Shown here: positions 6,952 to 15,403 of the stretch, piece after piece
Layout of the letters: each line of letters begins with the position of its first letter
How positions within the stretch are numbered: the stretch's first letter is position 1
Assembly (NCBI RefSeq): GCF_900110695.1
Contig: NZ_FOEH01000001.1
Coordinates: forward strand, 558,001 to 622,000
Length of the DNA stretch: 64,000 bases
Direction of reading: 5' to 3'
DNA from: Virgibacillus subterraneus
GTDB lineage: Bacteria > Bacillota > Bacilli > Bacillales > Amphibacillaceae
Notes under the pieces: generated by a model
What the model saw: the letters and a program-made list of their open reading frames with translations, nothing else
Told to the model about the DNA's origin: nothing
The model's database searches: none
Translations under genes and position numbers: made by a program

Positions 6952-7812
6952 ATGCGAAAAATGCTTGTAAGTATTACAGCAATAGCCTTAATCGGTGTTC
7001 TTGCTGCATGTAATCAAAACGATGAATCAGACGGAGATAAGAAAGAAACAGTTACTCCAGTCGAAACAGTCGAAGTAACAACTGGTGACCTGGTTGTTGA
7101 AAAATCACTCTACGGACGAACAGCACCGGCAAGCACGACGCCAGTCACGCTGCAAAATCCTGGAGAGCTTACGGAACTGGAAGTCGAAAATGGTGAAATG
7201 GTCGAAGAGGATGACCTGATAGCAACCATTCAAACAGCAAGAGGGAACCAGAATATCTATGCCTCCAAAGATGGCGAAATTGCTAATCTAAACGCTGAGG
7301 AGGGCGCTATGGTATCGAATTCAGAGCCATTAGCAGTAATTGCTGATTTCGACACAATGAAGCTAAACTTTACCGTAGCAGCTGGTACGCTGGATCTTTT
7401 TGAAAAAGAAGACACGTTCACCGCATCAATTGACGACATAGAATACGATGCAGAAATTACATCTATTGGCTCAATGCCTGATGACACTGGGCTGTATCCA
7501 GTGGAGGCAACTATTGAAAATAAAGATGAAGCTGTTCTAGCTGGAATGGTTGCAGTTATGAAGGTTCCAGAAAAAAGAGTGAAAGACACCGTTATCGTAC
7601 CAACCGCAGCGATCGTCGATGAAAGTGGCGAAACGTTCATTTATGTAATTGAAGATGAGAAAGCAATTAAAAAAGAAGTATGGATCAAAGAATCCCAATC
7701 CAATGAAACAGCGATTGAGGGTGAGGTCAACGACGGTGCTCAGGTCGTTACAAATGGACAACTGACACTTACGGACGAAAGCAAAGTCAACGTCGTGAAA
7801 GAAGGGGAATAA
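6952..7812 (+). CDS. RND efflux periplasmic adaptor-type lipoprotein (HlyD/MFP family)
   Basis: A 286-residue membrane-fusion-type protein partnering the RND pump downstream. The lipobox VLAAC places the lipidated cysteine near residue 20. A lipoyl-like/barrel-sandwich half follows (LQNPGELTELEVENGEMVEEDDLIA, about 68-92, then IYASKDGEIANLNAEEGAMV, 101-120), then the beta-barrel and the C-terminal segment with VIVPTAAIVDESGETFIYVI (214-233). The helical hairpin is absent, usual in Gram-positive members. AGAGGAG precedes the ATG. It is four bases from the pump gene, so cotranscribed. Confidence 0.88.
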   Translation: MRKMLVSITAIALIGVLAACNQNDESDGDKKETVTPVETVEVTTGDLVVEKSLYGRTAPASTTPVTLQNPGELTELEVENGEMVEEDDLIATIQTARGNQNIYASKDGEIANLNAEEGAMVSNSEPLAVIADFDTMKLNFTVAAGTLDLFEKEDTFTASIDDIEYDAEITSIGSMPDDTGLYPVEATIENKDEAVLAGMVAVMKVPEKRVKDTVIVPTAAIVDESGETFIYVIEDEKAIKKEVWIKESQSNETAIEGEVNDGAQVVTNGQLTLTDESKVNVVKEGE

Positions 7813-7815
7813 ATC

Positions 7816-10800
7816 TTGAAACTAGTAAATACATCCGTAAAACGTCCTGTTGGTGTAATCATGATTGTCTTGGCGATTATCGCCCTAGGCATTGTTTCAG
7901 TCCGCAGCTTGACGGTTGATCTTTTTCCTAAAATCGATCTCCCGGTAGCTGTTGTAGCAACAAGTTATGGTGATGCTGCACCACAGGAAGTAGAGAATTT
8001 AATTAGTCGGCCAATTGAATCATCAGTAAGCTCAGTGGAAGGAATCCAAACGGTGCAATCACAGTCCCAATCAGGATCTTCTCTTGTCATCATGATGTTT
8101 AATAATGGGGTAGATCTTGATCAAGCCTTGCTTGATGTACGGGAAAAGGTCGACCAGGCTAAGGGATTTTTGCCTGAAGAAGCGGGTGAACCAAGTGTGA
8201 TGCGATTCAGCCCGGACCAGTTACCTGTTATGTGGGTTGGTCTAACTGGTGATGACTCTGCGACACTAACACAAGTTGCTGAGGATGAAGTCGTTCCATT
8301 CTTTGAACGTCAAGGTGGAGTAGCATCCGTTACAGTCGAAGGGGCGAAAGAACGAGAAATCCAGCTCATACTCGATCAGGCAAAATTACAGCAGTATGGC
8401 GTCTCAGCACAGATGATTACGCAGTCGCTGAATAGTTCGAATCAGTCCGCATCAGTCGGGGCTGTTGAAAAAGGTAATAAGAAACTGCAGCTTCGTGTGA
8501 CAGGTGAATTTGAGTCAGTTGAAGAAATTAAACAAACGTTTGTTCAAACGCAATCCGGTGGGAAAGTTTATATAGATGAAGTCGCTGAAGTGAAGGACAC
8601 ATATAAAAAATCATCGACAGAAACACTTGTAAACGGTGAACCATCTGTCGTGCTTTCCATTATGAAAAAAACAGACGGCAACACGGTAGAAGTTGCAACG
8701 AACATTAAAGAGAGCATGGAAGAAATTAAAGGTGAACTGCCTCCCGATGCTAACCTAGATGTCATTATAGACACATCCGAGTTCATCGAAATGTCGATCA
8801 GTTCCGTTGTTAAAAACATTTTGATCGGTGGCATTATCTCGATCTTCATTTTGCTATTATTTTTGAAAAGTGTTCGAGCAACAATTGTTATTGGACTATC
8901 CATACCAATTGCGATTATCTCAACATTTACTTTAATGTATTTTACCGGTGAAACACTGAACGTGCTAACGCTTGGGGGTCTGGCGCTCGGGCTCGGTATG
9001 ATGGTTGACAGCTCAATCGTTATTTTAGAAAATATCTATTCATACCGGAAAAAAGGCTATTCGATAATGGAGTCGGCAACAAAAGGTGCATCAGAGCTTG
9101 CACCCGCCGTAATTGCCTCAACAACTACAACATTGGTCGTATTTTTACCAATTATTTATGTTGAAGGAATTGCATCCGACATGTTCACTCCACTGGCATT
9201 AGCAGTATCGTTCTCGTTAATCGCGTCACTTGTTGTGGCGGTAACTTTAGTGCCAATGCTTTCATCAAAATTACTAACGAAGGCGATGGAAGATAAAGGG
9301 CGCCGTTACTGGTTTGACCGCTTCCTGGATCGTGTCAATAATGGCTACCGGAGCGTACTGAGATGGGTACTCAAGCACCGTAAAACAACCGTGTTCGGCA
9401 CCATCATCGCAATTGCAGGAAGCTTGGCGCTGACACCACTAATTGGAGCGGAATTTATCCCATCCTCAGATCAGGGGCAAATGGAAATCCGTGTTGAAGC
9501 AGCACCGGGAAGTTCATTGGAACACACACAAGGAATCGTGGATCAAATAAATGAACAGCTAACCGAATATGATGATGTCATCGAGACGAACTATGTCAGT
9601 GTTGGAGGTGGCGGATTTGGTGCGATGGCTGCAAGCGGAAATCAGGCAACATACACAATGCAGCTAATTCCTTCAACCGACAGATCAAAAACAACAAAAG
9701 ATATCGTGCAGGAAATTGATGAAGATGTTCAATCAATTCCAGGTGCTGAAATAACAGTTAACGCCACTGACAGCGGAATGGGTATGGGAGACCCCGTACA
9801 AATTCAGCTTAAAGGACCAGAGCATGAAGTGTTGCGCGAATTATCCAGTCGTGTAGTCGATGAAATTTCAACTGTTGATGGTGTATACAATCCGACGTCT
9901 GCAGCCGAAGATGGCATTCCACAAATGACAATTGAGGTTGATGAGGAAAAAGCAGCAGCATACGGCTTGAATCAGCAACAAATTATAAGTCAAATACAGC
10001 TGCAATTTACTGGTCAAGTTGCATCAAAGTATCGTGAAGAAGGCCATGAAATGAACGTCAAGCTAATGTTCCCAGAGGACGAACGCAGCACAATAAATGA
10101 TTTACAAGATATGAAAATACAATCACAATCCGGCGCGTCGATTCCATTGGATTCAGTTGTGACATTTAAAGAAGTGCAAGGACCTGTAACATTATTGAGA
10201 GAAAATCAACAACCGCAAATGAATATAACTAGCGAAATTGTTGATCGCGATCTCGGGAGCATCACGACAGATATCGAAGCAGAGCTGGAAGGAATCAATC
10301 TGCCTGAAGGGTACAGCTACAAAATCGGCGGGCAGGCACAGGATATGGCCGAGTCATTCACAGACCTTTCAATCGCGCTGATCTTCTCGATATTCCTAGT
10401 CTATGCGGTCATGGCAGTGCAATTTGAGAACTTCCTATTCCCATTGATTATCATGTTCTCCATGCCAGCAACCGTTGTCGGTGTTATGGTAGGACTATTC
10501 GTAACAGGATTACCATTAAGTATTCCAGCGTTTATCGGAATAATCATGCTCGCCGGTATCGTAGTCAACAACTCGATCGTGCTCGTTGACTACATCAATA
10601 TATTACGGCGAAACGGTAAAGATCGATATGAAGCAATCTTACAAGCAGGACCAAGCAGATTACGCCCGATCCTGATGACAACTTTAACAACCGTACTAGC
10701 AATGGTGCCTTTAGCACTCGCATTAGGCGAAGGTGCAGAAATGCAGCAGCCGCTAGCAGTCACAATTATATTCGGACTCGGAATCTCCAGCATCTTTACA

Positions 10801-10881
10801 CTGCTGCTAATCCCAGTCGTATATACATTGTTCGACGATTTAACTGCGAAAATAGTACGACGGAAAAATAAACCAGCATAA
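7816..10881 (+). CDS. swrC: SwrC/YerP-type RND efflux pump
   Basis: A 1021-residue HAE-type RND transporter. One transmembrane helix at residues 12-30 precedes a large outer loop, then a helix bundle (about 330-480) with GLALGLGMMVDSSIVILENIY carrying the proton-relay aspartate. A second outer loop follows, then a second bundle (about 850-1010) containing AGIVVNNSIVLVDYIN. In B. subtilis SwrC exports surfactin and supports swarming. Here the substrate is unknown. The start is TTG at 7816 after GAAGGGGAA. With the adaptor it forms a two-gene operon ending at a strong terminator. The divergent repressor is broken, so the pump may be constitutive. Confidence 0.9.
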   Translation: MKLVNTSVKRPVGVIMIVLAIIALGIVSVRSLTVDLFPKIDLPVAVVATSYGDAAPQEVENLISRPIESSVSSVEGIQTVQSQSQSGSSLVIMMFNNGVDLDQALLDVREKVDQAKGFLPEEAGEPSVMRFSPDQLPVMWVGLTGDDSATLTQVAEDEVVPFFERQGGVASVTVEGAKEREIQLILDQAKLQQYGVSAQMITQSLNSSNQSASVGAVEKGNKKLQLRVTGEFESVEEIKQTFVQTQSGGKVYIDEVAEVKDTYKKSSTETLVNGEPSVVLSIMKKTDGNTVEVATNIKESMEEIKGELPPDANLDVIIDTSEFIEMSISSVVKNILIGGIISIFILLLFLKSVRATIVIGLSIPIAIISTFTLMYFTGETLNVLTLGGLALGLGMMVDSSIVILENIYSYRKKGYSIMESATKGASELAPAVIASTTTTLVVFLPIIYVEGIASDMFTPLALAVSFSLIASLVVAVTLVPMLSSKLLTKAMEDKGRRYWFDRFLDRVNNGYRSVLRWVLKHRKTTVFGTIIAIAGSLALTPLIGAEFIPSSDQGQMEIRVEAAPGSSLEHTQGIVDQINEQLTEYDDVIETNYVSVGGGGFGAMAASGNQATYTMQLIPSTDRSKTTKDIVQEIDEDVQSIPGAEITVNATDSGMGMGDPVQIQLKGPEHEVLRELSSRVVDEISTVDGVYNPTSAAEDGIPQMTIEVDEEKAAAYGLNQQQIISQIQLQFTGQVASKYREEGHEMNVKLMFPEDERSTINDLQDMKIQSQSGASIPLDSVVTFKEVQGPVTLLRENQQPQMNITSEIVDRDLGSITTDIEAELEGINLPEGYSYKIGGQAQDMAESFTDLSIALIFSIFLVYAVMAVQFENFLFPLIIMFSMPATVVGVMVGLFVTGLPLSIPAFIGIIMLAGIVVNNSIVLVDYINILRRNGKDRYEAILQAGPSRLRPILMTTLTTVLAMVPLALALGEGAEMQQPLAVTIIFGLGISSIFTLLLIPVVYTLFDDLTAKIVRRKNKPA

Positions 10882-10886
10882 TGGAG

Positions 10887-10916
10887 AAGCTCCCTGCTAC
10901 GGCGGGGAGCTTTTTT
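10887..10916 (+). terminator. Intrinsic terminator of the RND operon
   Basis: AAGCTCCCTGC pairs with GCGGGGAGCTT (one mispair) around a short TACG-type loop, followed by six T. Confidence 0.85.
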
Positions 10917-10973
10917 GGTGAGGTCACGCTATAGGGGAAGTCGCGCGACATAACACCAAACTCGCGCAATAAC

Positions 10974-11007
10974 ATTCGACAAATACCGGGAAGTGACAGG
11001 CACCACC
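10974..11007 (+). repeat. Interspersed repeat, family CGGGAAGTGACAGGCACC, copy 1
   Basis: ATTCGACAAATAC followed by CGGGAAGTGACAGGCACC. The same unit occurs at 13492-13523 (minus), 16074-16090 and 20101-20134. All four copies are intergenic. Confidence 0.75.
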
Positions 11008-11147
11008 CACGAAGACTGAATCACCCGACAACCAGCGCCCCCTCAGCTAATTTATGATTACAAACTGACAGCGATATACAAAATTAGTGTGTTTGTCCTA
11101 CGCAATATGCTACTATTGAATGAGATATTTATTTAGGAGGCAACATT

Positions 11148-11438
11148 ATGTCGTTATCTCGTATTATGAAATGGGTAACTGGAGGCTGTGAAGCGTTCCT
11201 TGGAATTCCAATCATTGGTGGAGCGTTTGTACTTAGTTCAGGTTGGGGTGCCTTGTTCGTCATGTTCATCCTGCACCTGGTAACCCTGCTCATCGCACAC
11301 AATGAAAAAGGAAGCAAGGCCGGAAGCATTATTGGAATGGTCACATCAGCTGTTGGTGTTATACCGATAATTGGAATGATCATGCACATCATAACCGCAA
11401 TCGTTCTATTAATTGATGCAGGATTTAACAAAAAATAA
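11148..11438 (+). CDS. Small hydrophobic membrane protein, unknown function
   Basis: A 96-residue protein with three to four hydrophobic helices (about residues 16-33, 35-50, 57-76 and 74-92) separated by short loops such as HNEKGSKAGS. No family role is recognised. It resembles small four-helix membrane proteins of Bacillaceae. AGGAGG sits seven to eight bases before the ATG. It faces the ThrE-type exporter genes and shares a bidirectional terminator with them. Confidence 0.65.
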   Translation: MSLSRIMKWVTGGCEAFLGIPIIGGAFVLSSGWGALFVMFILHLVTLLIAHNEKGSKAGSIIGMVTSAVGVIPIIGMIMHIITAIVLLIDAGFNKK

Positions 11439-11476
11439 ATTCGACAGGTGTTATGCACCTGCCGAATTTATTTTTT
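11434..11476. terminator. Bidirectional intrinsic terminator
   Basis: AAATAAATTCGACAGGTG and CACCTGCCGAATTTATTT form a long near-perfect stem with a TTATG-type loop, T-rich on both strands. It includes the stop of the gene on the plus strand and the last codons of the exporter gene on the minus strand. Confidence 0.85.
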
Positions 11477-11912
11477 TAATCAACTGATTCGCTACTTCTG
11501 AAAACATCAATCCGATCGCAATTGCTCCTGCCAAAAGCATGACTTTAGCTGATAGCTGTACTGCGGTAAAATAATCATTCTCCACAAAATGGCGCATTGC
11601 ATCGTAAGCAACTCCACCTGGAACGAGCGGGATGATCCCGGATACATTGAAAACTATCACCGGCTTTTTGAATATTTTGGAGCTAAGCTGACTCAAAACA
11701 GCGACAAGCATCGCACCAAAAACAGTTGCTGGCACAACATCCATCTCACCCAGGACAAGAACGTAATATAAAATCCAGCCGAGCATACCAATGAGACCAC
11801 ATTGAATAAGCGCCTTTCTCGGTGCATTAAACAACACCCCAAACCCAGCTGCAGCTATGAAACTTGTTATAAGTTGAGTAACGATCATCACGGTAAAAAA
11901 ACCACCTTTCAC
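11451..11912 (-). CDS. Threonine/serine exporter small subunit (YjjB/ThrE C-terminal type)
   Basis: A 153-residue membrane protein with four to five transmembrane helices. It matches the ThrE_2/YjjB half of threonine/serine exporters: GFGVLFNAPRKALIQCGLIGMLGW (residues 18-41) and FNVSGIIPLVPGGVAYDAMRHFV (88-110) are family hallmarks. The longer partner (11933-12670) is directly upstream on the same strand, and the two together correspond to one fused ThrE protein of Corynebacterium. A usable GGTGG-type ribosome site precedes the start. Export of small hydroxy amino acids or another small metabolite is inferred from the family. Confidence 0.85.
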   Translation of the reverse strand: MKGGFFTVMIVTQLITSFIAAAGFGVLFNAPRKALIQCGLIGMLGWILYYVLVLGEMDVVPATVFGAMLVAVLSQLSSKIFKKPVIVFNVSGIIPLVPGGVAYDAMRHFVENDYFTAVQLSAKVMLLAGAIAIGLMFSEVANQLIKKINSAGA

Positions 11913-11932
11913 AAAACTGGGAATGGCACCAC

Positions 11933-12670
11933 CTAAAAAGCAAACACAACAGCTACGCCAGCACCGATTGCAAAAGCTGTTAACATTGCTTCGACGCCTT
12001 TGGATAAACCCGCAACCAAGTGTCCTGCAACTAAATCACGGACAGCATTTGTGATAAGTAGCCCAGGCACAAGTGGCATTACCGCCCCGACAATCACTTT
12101 ATCCAGATTCACACCGAATCCGTTTGCTATAAACAACATTGCAAAAATACCAATCACAAATGATGCAACAAAATCAGCAACAAAGCCAATTTCAACTAAC
12201 TGTTTAAACCATACCATTACCGCATAGCCAACCCCACCCGCAATAAAGGAAGGAATAAAATCAGGCCAAACTCCCCCAAACATGATTGCAAAGCCTCCAC
12301 TAACAAAAGCGGCAGCGAAAATTTGAATCCAAAAAGGGAATGCGTAGCTTGCTTCATTGACATTGTTCAGCGACTCTAACGCTTCATTAATGGTAACGTT
12401 ACCGGCTGCAATATTACGGGAAATACTATTAACTTCCGCAATTTTATGTAAGTCAGTTGACCGATTGGAAATCCGGATAAAGTTCGTAACATCAGCAAAA
12501 TCAGCGGAAAAATTAATACCCGTCGGCGTCGCATAACTTTGTACATTCGCCAAACCATATGCAGACGCAATCCGACTCATTGTGTCCTCTACACGATACG
12601 TCTCCGCACCACTTTCCAGCATAATTTTTCCCGCAAGCATACACACTTTTGCAATTACCACTCGATCCAT
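11933..12670 (-). CDS. Threonine/serine exporter large subunit (YjjP/ThrE N-terminal type)
   Basis: A 245-residue ThrE_1/YjjP protein. The cytosolic N-terminal part has the family motif LAGKIMLESGAETYRVEDTM (residues 10-29) and TPTGINFS. Five transmembrane helices follow from residue 115, with VGAVMPLVPGLLITNAVRDLVAGH near 195-218. I place the start at ATG 12670 (MDRVVIAK): AAAGGTGG is 11 bases upstream, whereas the upstream in-frame GTG at 12685 overlaps that ribosome site. It is 20 bases from its partner gene, so the two form an operon. Confidence 0.85.
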   Translation of the reverse strand: MDRVVIAKVCMLAGKIMLESGAETYRVEDTMSRIASAYGLANVQSYATPTGINFSADFADVTNFIRISNRSTDLHKIAEVNSISRNIAAGNVTINEALESLNNVNEASYAFPFWIQIFAAAFVSGGFAIMFGGVWPDFIPSFIAGGVGYAVMVWFKQLVEIGFVADFVASFVIGIFAMLFIANGFGVNLDKVIVGAVMPLVPGLLITNAVRDLVAGHLVAGLSKGVEAMLTAFAIGAGVAVVFAF

Positions 12671-12748
12671 CACAGTCAACACCACCTTTATCTTTTTTCA
12701 TTATAAGGTGTGTAGAGCGTTTTTGAAAGGAAATTTAGCTGAAATGCT

Positions 12749-12842
12749 GAAGTTCACAACGTAAATCCCGAAGTTCACATGAAACTTACCGTAGTTCACA
12801 ATAAAGTTGCTCGAAGTTCACAGTTCGATCACCGAAGTTCAC
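12749..12842. repeat. Five-copy GAAGTTCAC array, 21-22 bp period
   Basis: GAAGTTCAC (one copy GTAGTTCAC) begins at 12749, 12770, 12791, 12813 and 12834, spacings of 21, 21, 22 and 21 bases. The sequence between copies is unrelated. The period is about two helical turns, as in the different array at 488-597. It lies between the divergently oriented end of the DUF2935 gene and the start of the exporter operon, just upstream of the exporter. Confidence 0.85.
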
Positions 12843-12974
12843 AAATGGAGCAGTTGATTTTCTGCACTGCAGAAAATTTTCCTCATTAAGTCATTCAAGT
12901 CTCCCCGCAACATAATTCAATCACCCGCCAACCACCAAAAATGGACACCCGAAAAAGGCGTCTATCCAATAGAA

Positions 12975-13406
12975 TTAATTCTGCTGTTCGTATAAAATTG
13001 TCTGTGCAATCCCAATAAAGTATTCTGACTCGTCAATTATGTGGTCGATAACGACTTTAGCGGTTGGGTTAGCCTGAACAGCAGCACTTTCGCTCTTCAC
13101 TTGCCTGCAGAACTGCGTAAATGCAACACTCTCCTGTAAACAAAATGTCACTAGCTCAAGTACCTGATTATACAACGCTGGCGATATCTGATTATTGCTC
13201 CGGATGACTGACTCAACAAATCGCTTAACATGCTGGTGTGTCGTATTCAGCACATCCTCCCAACGCTTCAACGCATCAACGTATTCGCTCTCTAAATCCT
13301 GAACAAGTTCCCGCATCACTACTGTATGCTCAGACTCCTGTTCCTTCCAAAACTCCGCCTCATCCAAAACCCGAAGCGGCATTTGACTCCCATAATAAAA
13401 CTGCAT
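12975..13406 (-). CDS. DUF2935-family protein, single-domain
   Basis: A 143-residue protein beginning MQFYYGSQMPLRVLDEAEFWKEQESEHTVVM. The DEAEFWKEQESEHT stretch (residues 14-27) is the conserved start of DUF2935, an all-helical domain with acidic/histidine positions suggestive of metal binding. Helices continue with RWEDVLNTTHQHVKRFVESV and SEYFIGIAQTIL. Most family members have two such domains (about 270 residues); this one has one. ATG 13406 is chosen because GGGAGG precedes it, not the upstream ATG at 13442. Function is unknown. Confidence 0.7.
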   Translation of the reverse strand: MQFYYGSQMPLRVLDEAEFWKEQESEHTVVMRELVQDLESEYVDALKRWEDVLNTTHQHVKRFVESVIRSNNQISPALYNQVLELVTFCLQESVAFTQFCRQVKSESAAVQANPTAKVVIDHIIDESEYFIGIAQTILYEQQN

Positions 13407-13491
13407 CTCACAGCCTCCCTGATGAAAATAAAATATGTCCAATAATATTTATGCGAAAAGAAGCCAGTTCATGCTAGTGAAAAATTCGTGC

Positions 13492-13523
13492 GGTGCCTGT
13501 CACTTCCCGGTTTATGTCGAATA
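13492..13523 (-). repeat. Interspersed repeat, family CGGGAAGTGACAGGCACC, copy 2
   Basis: On the minus strand this reads TATTCGACATAAAC followed by CGGGAAGTGACAGGCACC, nearly identical to copy 1 at 10974-11007. Confidence 0.75.
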
Positions 13524-13541
13524 AACTTTCGCGTCACATCC

Positions 13542-13570
13542 TTTACAACTCAACATAAATAGCTTATTAT
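13542..13570 (+). promoter_or_regulatory. Sigma-A promoter of the ABC-tetR operon
   Basis: TTTACA (13542-13547) and TATTAT (13565-13570) are separated by 17 bases. The inverted repeat at 13576-13591 lies on the expected transcription start, where a repressor would block initiation. Confidence 0.65.
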
Positions 13571-13575
13571 AAAAA

Positions 13576-13591
13576 GTGAGTAATCACTCAC
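13576..13591. promoter_or_regulatory. Palindromic operator, probably for the TetR at 15404
   Basis: GTGAGTAATCACTCAC is an inverted repeat (GTGAGT, 4-base spacer, ACTCAC), typical of TetR-family operators, lying just after the -10. The downstream operon encodes a TetR regulator, so autoregulation is the simple inference. Confidence 0.6.
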
Positions 13592-13629
13592 ACCACTCAC
13601 ACCACTCACACCACTCACATCACTCACAT
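13585..13629 (+). repeat. 9-bp tandem repeat (CACTCACAC/T x5) carrying operator half-sites
   Basis: Five head-to-tail units, CACTCACAC three times then CACTCACAT twice. The first unit is the right half of the operator at 13576-13591, so the array multiplies the ACTCAC half-site. It lies between promoter and ribosome binding site and will be in the 5' leader. Copy number may vary by replication slippage. Confidence 0.85.
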
Positions 13630-13649
13630 AAACAAAAGGAGGTTCCACC

Positions 13650-14390
13650 ATGTCCGCCTTTATCGAGATGAACAATATCGCTCACAGCTACAATAAGGAA
13701 TCCGTTTTGAAAGAAGTCGACCTATCCATTCCAGAAGGGCAGCTCTTTGGACTGCTTGGTCCATCAGGTTCAGGAAAAACAACGCTCGTCAAAATCATGA
13801 TCGGCCTGCTAACCCCCACGAATGGAATAATCCACATCGATAATCAGCAAATGCCGTCCTTCAAACAAATGCAGAAAATCGGCTACATGGCCCAGTCAGA
13901 CGCTTTATACAGTGAGTTGACAGCCCGGGAAAACCTGTATTTTTTCGCTAGTATATATAAGATCCCTAAAAAGCAGCAGAAAGAACGTGTCACAGAAGCT
14001 GCAAAAATCGTTGACCTACAGGATCATCTTGATAAGACTCTGGAAAAATACTCTGGTGGCATGAAGCGGCGCATGTCATTAGCTGTAGCACTCCTGCACC
14101 AGCCAAACCTGCTGATTCTGGATGAGCCGACTGTCGGCATTGACCCGGTTCTTCGCGCGTCCATCTGGGAGGAGCTACGAAACATGCAAAAGCAGGGCAC
14201 GACAATCATCATCACTACACACGTAATGGACGAAGCGGAAAAATGTGATAATCTCGCACTGCTAAGGGATGGCTATGTTATCGCCCAGGGAAGTCCCCAG
14301 CAATTAAAATCAAAAAGCAACACCGAAACCCTGGAAGAGGCCTTCTTACAGTATGGAGGTGCCTCACATGCGCATTCAAGCAATCATTAA
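13650..14390 (+). CDS. ABC-2 type exporter ATP-binding protein
   Basis: A 246-residue ABC ATPase. Walker A is GPSGSGKTT (residues 36-44), the Q-loop region reads GYMAQSD, the signature is YSGGMKRRMSLAVALL (about 134-149), Walker B is LLILDEPTVGIDP, and the H-loop is ITTHVMDEAEKCD. GGAGG precedes the ATG. Its end overlaps the permease start by 23 bases, and a TetR regulator follows. Such three-gene sets commonly export drugs or toxic small molecules; the substrate is unknown. Confidence 0.9.
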   Translation: MSAFIEMNNIAHSYNKESVLKEVDLSIPEGQLFGLLGPSGSGKTTLVKIMIGLLTPTNGIIHIDNQQMPSFKQMQKIGYMAQSDALYSELTARENLYFFASIYKIPKKQQKERVTEAAKIVDLQDHLDKTLEKYSGGMKRRMSLAVALLHQPNLLILDEPTVGIDPVLRASIWEELRNMQKQGTTIIITTHVMDEAEKCDNLALLRDGYVIAQGSPQQLKSKSNTETLEEAFLQYGGASHAHSSNH

Positions 14391-15384
14391 GCGAATCATC
14401 CACCAGTTTCTCCGCGATAAACGCAGCATCGCCATGATGATGGTCGCACCACTATTGGTCATGACATTGCTGTGGCTTGTGCTTGATATGGAGCAATACG
14501 TACCGACAATCGCAGTTACAGATGTCCCAACACAGATGCAGAATGCCCTCGAACAGCAAGATGCAACAATTCTGGAGGCAGACGAACCCCAGGCCAAAAC
14601 CGCACTTCAAAATGAACATGCCGATGCCCATCTGTTTTTTGAAAAAAATCAGGCACAACTGACAATGGAAGGAAGTAACCCATCAGCAACATCTGCCGTC
14701 CAGCGTGTCATCAGTAATGCGGTAAAACAAATAAATCCAAACGCGCCCGAATTGGAAATTAACTTTCTCCATGGCACATCTGACCTGAATTTATTTGATC
14801 AAACAGGCTCTGTCTTGATCGGGTTCTTCGTCTTCTTTTTCGTATTTATTATTGGCGGCGTTTCATTCCTGCGCGAACGGACGCAGGGAACACTCGAACG
14901 ATTACTGGCAACCCCATTAAAACGCTGGGAAATTGTCATTGGCTACCTGCTCGGGTTTGGCATATTTATTATCATTCAATCGATTATCGTTACAGCATTC
15001 TCCATCTATGTACTTGGTATTTACATGGCCGGATCGTTCATAGCAGTACTGTTTATCACGTTTCTGCTAGCTATCACGGCATTAAGCCTTGGCACTTTAC
15101 TGTCAGCTTATGCCAAAAATGAATTTCAAATGATGCAGTTTATCCCGATTATCATCATCCCACAGGTATTCTTTTCCGGTGTTTTTCCGACTGAATCCGT
15201 TGAATGGATTAATACCATTGGAAAAGTAATGCCATTAACGTATGGAGCAGATGCATTAAAGGAAATCATGATTAAAGGGCAGGAGTTAGCGACCGTTACC
15301 GGTGACATAAGTGTATTGATAGGATTCTCAGCAGTATTTATTATCCTTAATATTTTCGCACTCAAACGCCATCGAACACTATAA
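14368..15384 (+). CDS. ABC-2 type exporter permease
   Basis: A 338-residue ABC-2 membrane protein. One N-terminal helix (about residues 24-42) is followed by a roughly 120-residue external domain, then five helices from residue 147 on. The family motif SFLRERTQGTLERLLATPLKRWEIVIGYLLG lies near 170-200. I choose ATG 14368 (MRIQAIIK) over 14353 because GGAGGTG sits eight bases before it. It overlaps the ATPase gene, suggesting translational coupling. Confidence 0.87.
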   Translation: MRIQAIIKRIIHQFLRDKRSIAMMMVAPLLVMTLLWLVLDMEQYVPTIAVTDVPTQMQNALEQQDATILEADEPQAKTALQNEHADAHLFFEKNQAQLTMEGSNPSATSAVQRVISNAVKQINPNAPELEINFLHGTSDLNLFDQTGSVLIGFFVFFFVFIIGGVSFLRERTQGTLERLLATPLKRWEIVIGYLLGFGIFIIIQSIIVTAFSIYVLGIYMAGSFIAVLFITFLLAITALSLGTLLSAYAKNEFQMMQFIPIIIIPQVFFSGVFPTESVEWINTIGKVMPLTYGADALKEIMIKGQELATVTGDISVLIGFSAVFIILNIFALKRHRTL

Positions 15385-15403
15385 TCCCAGGAGGAAACCA
15401 CTC

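Noticed and set aside
12582-12764. Plus-strand frame over the start of the ThrE-type gene
   Set aside because: Antisense shadow; the minus strand carries the clear ThrE_1 protein.
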